Assembly: GCF_030651915.1 (NCBI RefSeq)
Contig: NZ_JAUSBV010000005.1
Coordinates: 682,001 to 746,000, forward strand
Length of the DNA: 64,000 bases
Source: Parvibaculum sp.
GTDB lineage: Bacteria > Pseudomonadota > Alphaproteobacteria > Parvibaculales > Parvibaculaceae
Reading direction: 5' to 3'
This document shows positions 58,464 through 64,000 of the stretch, piece after piece. The position numbers were made by a program, and so were the translations under genes. The notes beneath the pieces were generated by a model. That model was not told where the DNA came from. It worked only from the letters and a program-made list of their open reading frames with translations, and ran no database searches. Positions within the stretch are counted from its first letter, which is position 1, and the number at the start of each line of letters is the position of its first letter.

Positions 58464-58655
58464 TCAGACGATAACCAGCTCGACCAGTTTCCAGAGGCCC
58501 AGCGCCGATATCGAGACCGAGGCGACGAGACCGGCACCGACGATCAGAAAATCGGATGTATACGGAGCTTCAACGGTGATGCGCGAGTCCTCCGACGGCC
58601 TCGCCTTCGACCGGTCGTAGCCGGTCGGATCGTTTCCGTCCCAAACCTGGGTCAT
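58464..58655 (-). CDS. Small single-helix protein of unknown function
   Basis: A 63-residue protein with a charged N-terminus (MTQVWDGNDPTGYDRSKARPSED) and a single C-terminal hydrophobic helix (FLIVGAGLVASVSISALGLW). Possibly a membrane-anchored small protein. GGCAGG lies close before ATG 58655. It sits between the convergent esterase and speE; the 179-base gap to speE shows no other gene. Confidence 0.55.
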   Translation of the reverse strand: MTQVWDGNDPTGYDRSKARPSEDSRITVEAPYTSDFLIVGAGLVASVSISALGLWKLVELVIV

Positions 58656-58834
58656 CCTGCCCGAACTCCCTGTTTTAGTTGCCCGGCACACCCTCCGGAC
58701 AAACGACGGGATTTATTGATCAGCGAATCATGGCTTGCCGATTCGTGCAAAAGAAAAATGGCACGAAGGGCATGACCGGTTACGCCGCCAGGCTCCATGC
58801 TGGCCGCAAGTCATTGCCAAAAGATGAATCGGGT

Positions 58835-59710
58835 TCAGGCGTTCTCGACCAGATCGAGCACATAACGCGGCAGCGCGAAAGCTGCCTTGTGCGTGTCGGG
58901 CGTGTAGTAGCGCGTTGCGAAGCCCGCAGCGGCAAAGCGTTTCGTCAACTCCTCGACCGTGAGCGCGGCAAGGCTCGCATCATCCGTACCCCAACCCATC
59001 GCCATCGGCCCGCCGACATAGGTCGGGATGGTGGCCATGTAGCAGGTGGCGACACGGAAGAGGCGGCGGAACTTGCCGATGGTGCTCGTCAGCTCGGCAC
59101 CCTGCATGAAGGGCACGCCGTTCTGCGTGACGAGGACGCCGCCCGGCGTCAGGCGCGCCTTGATCGCGCGATAAAATTCCTCGCGGAACAGCACTTCGCC
59201 GGGGCCGATCGGGTCGGTCGAATCGACGATGACGACATCGTAGCTGTCGCCTGTTTGCTCAACGAATTTCGCGCCATCGGCGAAGATGAGTTCGAGGCGC
59301 GGGTCGTCGAAAGCGCCGGCCGAGACCTGCGGCATGTGCGCTTTCGCGAATTCGGTCACGGCCGGGTCGATCTCGACCATGGTGACTTTCCCGATGTCCT
59401 TGTGGCGCAGGACTTCACGCAGAATACCGCCGTCGCCGCCGCCGATGATCAGGACATGACGCGCGCGCCCATGGGCCAGGATCGGCACATGAGTCATCAT
59501 CTCGTGATAGATGAATTCGTCGCGCGCCGTCACCTGGGTGATGCCGTCCAGCGTCATCATCCGGCCGAACAGCGCATTGTCGAAAATCACCAGATGCTGC
59601 TCGGCCGTGCGCTCTTCGTGCAGCACACGGTCGACGCGGAAGGCGCAGGTGAACCCTTCGCTCTTGTAAAGCGTTTCGGTCACCCAGCGCTCTTCCTTGT
59701 CGTCGCTCAT
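58835..59710 (-). CDS. speE: Spermidine synthase
   Basis: A 291-residue polyamine aminopropyltransferase. Substrate region YHEMMTHVPILAH, SAM-binding GGGDGGILREVL, and catalytic Asp in IVDSTDPIGP. It makes spermidine from putrescine and decarboxylated SAM. ATG 59710 overlaps the speD stop by a base (TGATG), fixing the start and the operon order speD-speE. A longer in-frame reading upstream lies inside speD and is rejected. Confidence 0.97.
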   Translation of the reverse strand: MSDDKEERWVTETLYKSEGFTCAFRVDRVLHEERTAEQHLVIFDNALFGRMMTLDGITQVTARDEFIYHEMMTHVPILAHGRARHVLIIGGGDGGILREVLRHKDIGKVTMVEIDPAVTEFAKAHMPQVSAGAFDDPRLELIFADGAKFVEQTGDSYDVVIVDSTDPIGPGEVLFREEFYRAIKARLTPGGVLVTQNGVPFMQGAELTSTIGKFRRLFRVATCYMATIPTYVGGPMAMGWGTDDASLAALTVEELTKRFAAAGFATRYYTPDTHKAAFALPRYVLDLVENA

Positions 59711-60225
59711 CAGACCATGTCCTTGCCGCGCCGGTGCTCGCCGACACGGATGTCGGAGGGCGTGAAGGCCTCGCGCAGCACTTCGATGGCGTTGTGCGGT
59801 TCGGCTTCGCCGCACATGAAGATATCGAGCGCTGCATAATTGGCCTCCGGCCAGCTATGGATCGAGATATGGCTCTCCGACAGCACGGCAACGCCCGACA
59901 CGCCGCCATTGGGTGTGAAATGATGCAGATGGATATGCAACAGCGTCGCCTTCGAGACCTCGACACAACGCCGGAGCGTTGCCTCGATATGCGCGAGATC
60001 GTCCAGGCGGCTGGCGCCGACCAGATCGATGATCAGATGCGTGCCGGCGAAACGCTCGCCGTCGCGCTCGATGAAAAAGTCCGTGCGTTCATCGGTCGAG
60101 GTGTAAGGCGCGGCCTTGACCTCTTTCGAATGGGCAATCGGGAACTCGAGTACTTCCGCCTGGGTGCTGCTTGAAACGCTGTTCAAGTCGATCCCCAATT
60201 GGAAGAGGGCATTGGATTCGGACAT
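59710..60225 (-). CDS. speD: S-adenosylmethionine decarboxylase proenzyme
   Basis: A 171-residue proenzyme. Self-cleavage at LSESHISIHSWPE (between Glu 117 and Ser 118) makes the pyruvoyl group; the enzyme provides decarboxylated SAM for spermidine synthase. Prokaryotic forms are often 115-130 residues, so the roughly 50-residue lead (MSESNALFQLGIDLNSVSSS) is unusual. A long hairpin-containing leader precedes it. Confidence 0.95.
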   Translation of the reverse strand: MSESNALFQLGIDLNSVSSSTQAEVLEFPIAHSKEVKAAPYTSTDERTDFFIERDGERFAGTHLIIDLVGASRLDDLAHIEATLRRCVEVSKATLLHIHLHHFTPNGGVSGVAVLSESHISIHSWPEANYAALDIFMCGEAEPHNAIEVLREAFTPSDIRVGEHRRGKDMV

Positions 60226-60725
60226 GTGCCTCTCCCCAACCAGTAGATGGACCGGGCGCCGGGTGCGGACAGTTTGTCCGCGGGTCCGAAGCCCCTGGAT
60301 GTCATTGATACGTGAACTGAATATGCGAAGGCCCGAAGGCTTGCGCGCTCAAAGTGGCTGCCGATTGCGGGGCGATAGCTCGCCCGACATGCATGCGTTC
60401 GAATTTGCCTGGAAAGGCGCCTTCGCGACGTTGGCTCGGCTTGATCCGGGGCGTCAGCCCCTCGGACTAGAACCGGACATATGCAATCTCCCTCGAAACC
60501 CGGCGGAGGTACCTGAAACGATGTCCCGGGTGGGACATGCCGCCGAAATTGTCCAAAGAGACGCGTACGCCGTTACATAACCGGTTCGGCCAGTGGCACG
60601 TGCGATTGCGTTCGGGGCCGTGTGTAGAGGCCGCATTGCGGCATGTCAATAAAAACCAAGGCTTTCCGCGAAAATTTCACGTTCCCATAAGCCGGTACCC
60701 CGCCTCGGCCATTGTATTTTTTATT
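60226..60725. other. Structured speD leader and divergent promoter gap
   Basis: About 500 bases without a supportable gene between speD and the unknown gene at 60793. Near speD, GCGGACA-GTT-TGTCCGC (60265-60281) is nested inside GGACC/GGTCC, and other short hairpins follow (GGGCGA/TCGCCC around 60379-60394). This could be a regulatory leader for the polyamine operon; no known riboswitch pattern was recognised. Confidence 0.5.
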
Positions 60726-60740
60726 TGCGAGTCATTCGCA
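60726..60740. promoter_or_regulatory. Fur-box-like inverted repeat
   Basis: TGCGAGT-C-ATTCGCA: a 7-1-7 inverted repeat with 6 of 7 arm positions matched, the Fur-box geometry in the TGCGAAT variant used in several proteobacteria. It lies 53 bases before the unknown gene and near an AT-rich stretch (ATTGTATTTTTTATTTG). Confidence 0.6.
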
Positions 60741-60792
60741 TTTGCATCATCCTCCACTTCCGCAACTGTATTGCGATTGCCCGAGGACCATC

Positions 60793-61305
60793 ATGAAACC
60801 AGCCGAAGCCGCCATTCCCGCCCGCTCCGTCTCCACCTACGCGCCCGACCAGCCGCTGGGCGAGCTCGGCTTTGCCGAGCAGTTCGTCGTCTGGTGCCTG
60901 CGGGTGCAGTGGCGCATCGCCGAGAACGGCGCGCCCCCTTCGCTGCTGGTGCAGCGGGCTTTCGACGCGCTGGAGCTGCCGGGCGGCGCCGAATTGGTGG
61001 CCGACCTCGCCGCGGCGCTGACGCGCAGCATCGGGCGGCCGCTCTCGATCCCCTGTCCGCATTGGCGCGTGCTGACCAATGACGAGGCGCGCATTCTCGA
61101 CTTGATGGCCGGGTTGCAGGGCCAAACACCGATGGCGCCGGTCCGCTTCGGGCGCGGCGGGCACGCAGCACCCTGCGGTGCCTCGCCGGTCTGGGCGCCG
61201 GCGCAACGGCTGGCATTGGCGCTTTCCGCCGCCGGACTGACGCTCGGCAACGGCCTGCAGCCGGGCGCCGCCTTTCCCCAGGCGATGCCGCGGCTGCTGC
61301 ATTGA
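60793..61305 (+). CDS. Unknown protein behind a Fur-box-like site
   Basis: A 170-residue protein with no recognised family. It has a central helical region (LGFAEQFVVWCLRVQWRIAENG), two CPHWRV/Cys-containing stretches and a Gly/Ala/Pro-rich end. No signal peptide or membrane helix is clear. ATG 60793 follows GAGGA. The iron-type operator suggests an iron-related role; otherwise function is unknown. Its stop is 3 bases from the convergent monooxygenase end. Confidence 0.6.
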   Translation: MKPAEAAIPARSVSTYAPDQPLGELGFAEQFVVWCLRVQWRIAENGAPPSLLVQRAFDALELPGGAELVADLAAALTRSIGRPLSIPCPHWRVLTNDEARILDLMAGLQGQTPMAPVRFGRGGHAAPCGASPVWAPAQRLALALSAAGLTLGNGLQPGAAFPQAMPRLLH

Positions 61306-61308
61306 GCT

Positions 61309-62247
61309 TCAGCCGAAATTCTTCGCCGTGCCGAGCGCGCCCATGCGCGCGGTGATGGCGAAGAATTCGGCCACCGTCTCCTCGATGATGTCCCTTGCCG
61401 ATTTGATCGAGGTGATCAAGCCCGCCGTTTCGCCGGCCAGGCCGACGGCCGCTTCCATGTCGCCGCCGAAATAGAGATCGAGGATGCGCGCGAACGTATC
61501 CGGCGGCATCAGGCCTTCCTCGTGGATCGCCGCCGTGCGCTGTGTTTTCAACGCACGGATGCAGGGCGTCGACTTCTTGTTCAGCACATAGGTGCCGGTC
61601 TCTTTCGCGTCGACAATCGCCTGCTTGTAATTGATATGGACCGGGCTTTCGGCGCAGCTGACGAAGCGCGTTCCCATCTGCACCGCTTCGGCGCCGAGCG
61701 CAAAGGCGGCCGCCATGCCCTTGCCGTCACAGATGCCGCCGGCCGCGATCATCGGAATGTCGGATCTGGCGCGGATCGCCTGCAGCAGCACCAGCGTGCC
61801 GACTTCTTCGGGGTTCTTGAAGCCGCCGCCTTCCGTTCCCTCGACGACCAGACCGTCGATACCGGCATCGACGCATTTCATCGCCGCATCGACCGTCGGC
61901 ACCGCGTGATAGACGGTGATGCCCGCATCGTGCAATGGCGCGATGAACTTCGCCGGGCTGCCGGCCGAGGTGGTGACGAATTTGACGCCGGCATCGCAGA
62001 CGAAACGCAGCATCGCATCGTCCTTCAGGAAGCGGATCGGCAGGTTGACGCCGAAAGGCGCGTCGGTCAGCTCGCGCATCTTCAGGATTTCGGCCTTGCA
62101 GGCTTCGGTCTCACCCGAGGATGTCTCGATGATGCCGAGACCGCCGGCCTTGCAGACGGCGGATGCCAGTTGCGAGCGGGCAATCCAGCCCATCGGCGCC
62201 TGGACGATCGGATATTTCGCGCCGGTATGGGCGAGCACGCGGTTCAT
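61309..62247 (-). CDS. Nitronate monooxygenase family protein
   Basis: A 312-residue FMN enzyme of the nitronate monooxygenase/FabK-like family. FMN-binding segments are YPIVQAPMGWIARSQLASAVCKAGGLGII and AAGGICDGKGMAAAFALGAEAVQMGTRF. These oxidise nitronates or, in relatives, act as enoyl reductases or dioxygenases; the exact substrate is unclear. ATG 62247. A terminator-like hairpin lies upstream, between this gene and the histone-like gene. Confidence 0.88.
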   Translation of the reverse strand: MNRVLAHTGAKYPIVQAPMGWIARSQLASAVCKAGGLGIIETSSGETEACKAEILKMRELTDAPFGVNLPIRFLKDDAMLRFVCDAGVKFVTTSAGSPAKFIAPLHDAGITVYHAVPTVDAAMKCVDAGIDGLVVEGTEGGGFKNPEEVGTLVLLQAIRARSDIPMIAAGGICDGKGMAAAFALGAEAVQMGTRFVSCAESPVHINYKQAIVDAKETGTYVLNKKSTPCIRALKTQRTAAIHEEGLMPPDTFARILDLYFGGDMEAAVGLAGETAGLITSIKSARDIIEETVAEFFAITARMGALGTAKNFG

Positions 62248-62345
62248 GGGTCACTCCCTGTTTGCGGTATTTCGGCAATAACGATGCCGGAAGTAGGCCC
62301 CAGCCGGTTGCCCGGCGCAAGAAGAGGGACAAGAAAAAGCGGCAA

Positions 62346-62374
62346 GAAAAAGGGCGGGCTCTCCTGCCCGCCCT
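62346..62374 (-). terminator. Intrinsic terminator after the histone-H1-like gene
   Basis: AGGGCGGGC and GCCCGCCCT (9-base arms), followed on the minus strand by TTTTTC. It ends the transcript of the gene at 62395-62847. Confidence 0.85.
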
Positions 62375-62394
62375 CTGCCGAATTCGCAGCTCGA

Positions 62395-62847
62395 TTATTT
62401 GAAGTGGCCGTAAGCCCGGACCACTGCGTCGGAGAGTTCCTTGTAGGCGCCTTCGACACCCGTCTTGATTTCGTCAAAGGCTCCCTCGCCCTGACGCGCG
62501 AGTTCGCCGGCACGCTTCACCAGACGGGCGCGATCGGTCTTCAACTGCTTCAACACGCCCGAATAGCGCTTCTCGGTTGCCTTGAGCGTCTTCTTTGCTT
62601 CCTTCTCGGCCTTGTCGACCTCGCGGGAAAGTGTGGCGATCTGCTTTTCGAGCTGTTTGCGCAAGGCTTCCCTTTCGGGTGTCAGTCCGGACGCCTTCTT
62701 CTTTTTGGCCGGGGCCTTTTTTGCAACCGCCTTGCGGGCAGGCGCCTTCCCTGCCGGGCGCGCGCTTGTCCGCCGCGCTGCGGCGCCGGCGCGGGGTGCC
62801 GATTTGCGGCCACCCGCCGTTCCACGTTTTCCAGTACTTCCTGCCAT
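62395..62847 (-). CDS. Histone-H1-like Lys/Ala-rich coiled-coil protein
   Basis: A 150-residue protein in two halves. The first 53 residues are Lys/Ala/Pro-rich (APARKAVAKKAPAKKKKA), like histone H1 tails and bacterial Hc1/HupS-type nucleoid proteins. The second half is a charged coiled coil (QIATLSREVDKAEKEAKKTLKATEK). DNA binding is inferred. ATG 62847 has GGAGAGG upstream; the frame extends further but that part looks noncoding. Followed by its own terminator. Confidence 0.7.
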   Translation of the reverse strand: MAGSTGKRGTAGGRKSAPRAGAAARRTSARPAGKAPARKAVAKKAPAKKKKASGLTPEREALRKQLEKQIATLSREVDKAEKEAKKTLKATEKRYSGVLKQLKTDRARLVKRAGELARQGEGAFDEIKTGVEGAYKELSDAVVRAYGHFK

Positions 62848-63079
62848 GATCCAGTGCCTCTCCATGAATATCGGCCAAATCGACCGCTTGCCGCCACAGC
62901 CCCTCGCCGATGCAGGGAGAGTGGCGCGATCGCCCGATCCGATCAAGGCCCTGCGTCGGCCGGCCGCCGGCTTCGTTATTGGTGATTTTGTAAGACCTTT
63001 GAGTGTTAATGCGAGACGGCGCCGCGGCGGGGCACAAGGCAACCGGCGCCACCTTCAGGGAGGCAGGGCCGTTTCGACA

Positions 63080-63958
63080 ATGCGGATTTCAGACCATCAA
63101 CAACCCATCGAGCGCGCGGCGGGCACCGTGATGCTCATTCACGGCATGTGGAGCCGGCCCCAGGTGTGGCAGGGTTTCAGGGAATTTCTCGAAGCACGCG
63201 GTTATCGCGTGTTGACGCCCGCGCTGCGCCACCATGACCGCGAACCGGGCGACGCGCCACATCCCGAGCTCGGGCAAACCAGCCTTGCCGACTATGTCGC
63301 CGATCTTGCCGCCGAAATCGCGACGCTCGGCCACAAGCCGCTCGCCGTCGGTCATTCGATGGGCGGCACGCTGGCACAGATGCTGGCTGCGCGCGGACTT
63401 GTCGAGGCCGCGGTCGCGCTGGCGCCGGCGCAATGTGCGGGTACATTCAATTTCGATCTGCGCTCAATCTGGATCTTCCGCCGCGAATTCGCACGCTACG
63501 GCTTCTGGCAGAAGCCGCAACTGCCCGCCTTCGATGCGATGCGCTTTGGCGTGTTGAACGGCTTGCCCGGCGACGAACAGGAACGGCTTTATGCGACGCT
63601 GGTCCCGGAATCGGGGCGGGCCGCCTTCGAGATCGGCTGGTGGTTTCTCGACCGCCAGCGGACCACGTGGATCAATCCGGCCGATGTCGCCTGCCCGATG
63701 CTGTTCCTGACCGGCGACCGCGACAAGCTGACGCCGCTCTGGCTGGCGCGCCGGACGGCCGCTATTTACGACGGCAAGGCCCGGTTCGAAGAACTGGGCG
63801 GCCACGCGCATTGGCTGATTTCCGAGCCCGGCTGGGAAGCTGTCGCCGAACGCTGCGCCGATTATTTCGAGCGCGAAGCCGGGGCCCATGCCACCGCGAT
63901 CCGGGAGCGGCACGCCCCTTTCCGCGCCCCGTCCGTTCTCGCGCCCGCCGGCAACTAG
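63080..63958 (+). CDS. Alpha/beta hydrolase
   Basis: A 292-residue hydrolase with the oxyanion HGMW motif near 21-24, nucleophile elbow GHSMGG (Ser 93), acid in TGDRDKLTP and His in GGHAHW. This is the full catalytic triad of the family. Substrates are likely esters or lipids but are not defined. ATG 63080 is chosen; the ribosome site GGGAGG is far upstream, so an internal start is possible. A 13-base inverted repeat follows the stop. Confidence 0.88.
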   Translation: MRISDHQQPIERAAGTVMLIHGMWSRPQVWQGFREFLEARGYRVLTPALRHHDREPGDAPHPELGQTSLADYVADLAAEIATLGHKPLAVGHSMGGTLAQMLAARGLVEAAVALAPAQCAGTFNFDLRSIWIFRREFARYGFWQKPQLPAFDAMRFGVLNGLPGDEQERLYATLVPESGRAAFEIGWWFLDRQRTTWINPADVACPMLFLTGDRDKLTPLWLARRTAAIYDGKARFEELGGHAHWLISEPGWEAVAERCADYFEREAGAHATAIRERHAPFRAPSVLAPAGN

Positions 63959-63994
63959 AGCGGTTCATCGTTTCACGGAATCGATGAACCGCTC
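63958..63994. repeat. Palindromic repeat or terminator after hydrolase
   Basis: GAGCGGTTCATCG and CGATGAACCGCTC, perfect 13-base arms with an 11-base loop, beginning in the stop codon. This form recurs in alphaproteobacterial intergenic DNA and may end the transcript. No T run is visible before the window end. Confidence 0.7.
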
Positions 63995-64000
63995 CAACCT

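Noticed and set aside
58679-59839. Plus-strand frame opposite speE
   Set aside because: speE has clear GGGDGG and DSTDP motifs in the minus frame; the plus frame lacks any domain.
60116-60649. Small frames in the speD upstream gap
   Set aside because: No ribosome site, poor composition and overlap with the hairpin-rich leader.

Overview
This window is a chromosomal segment of a GC-rich alphaproteobacterium. The evidence is the gene order around lpxK-waaA-msbA and pmbA, a HisRS with the alphaproteobacterial motif 2 ([14 protein letters not shown]), HisG paired with HisZ, a CIRCE-controlled groESL, an ETF-beta-type lysine methyltransferase, and a ScfR/RamB-type regulator divergent from aceB-aceA. 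The many acyl-CoA, flavin monooxygenase and desaturase genes suggest a lipid- or alkane-degrading aerobe, perhaps near Parvibaculum; that placement is inference. I saw no rRNA, tRNA, CRISPR array, transposase or prophage.

Layout. 1-8208 (minus): an envelope and housekeeping block with lpxK (cut by the window edge), waaA, a DUF374 acyltransferase, an MsbA-type exporter, tspO, DUF4170, an inositol-phosphatase-family gene, pmbA and a MAPEG protein. 8327-16617: arfB, ubiD, a DUF6101 protein, an enoyl-CoA hydratase, then a tightly packed minus-strand run (rluB, rsmD, HAD phosphatase, ribF, ETF-type methyltransferase) divergent from tadA. 16745-24032: acyl-CoA dehydrogenase, GST, a soluble three-PAS histidine kinase, an ACAD11-type phosphotransferase, and a TetR-desaturase operon with a palindromic operator. 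24193-33908: MFS transporter, ubiA, Nudix, rsmE, an oxidoreductase, a DUF559 nuclease-like protein, a D-threonine-aldolase-like enzyme, a small Cys-rich protein with TetR, and aat. 33963-38914: groESL with promoter and CIRCE, an acyl-CoA dehydrogenase, and glyA behind a ZTP riboswitch with an overlapping terminator.

38911-48820: a TetR divergent from an FMO-SDR pair across a direct repeat, the minus-strand run hisS-hisZ-hisG-TSUP, a histidine kinase with an eroded ATPase domain, and a TonB-like protein. 48828-53497: the glyoxylate shunt (malate synthase, isocitrate lyase) with its probable ScfR/RamB regulator divergent. 53519-64000: an XRE/MmyB regulator, a Baeyer-Villiger-type monooxygenase, an RraA-like protein, an EstB-like esterase, speD-speE, an unknown gene behind a Fur-box-like site, a nitronate monooxygenase, a histone-H1-like protein and an alpha/beta hydrolase.

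The most unusual signal is a repeated noncoding module (26447-26548 and 54867-55002). It combines three CTGTCA units at exact 11-bp spacing, as in a tandem Pho box, with TTATCCCC repeats spaced 11 or 22-23 bp. One copy lies between two convergent gene ends, where a normal promoter function is hard to explain.
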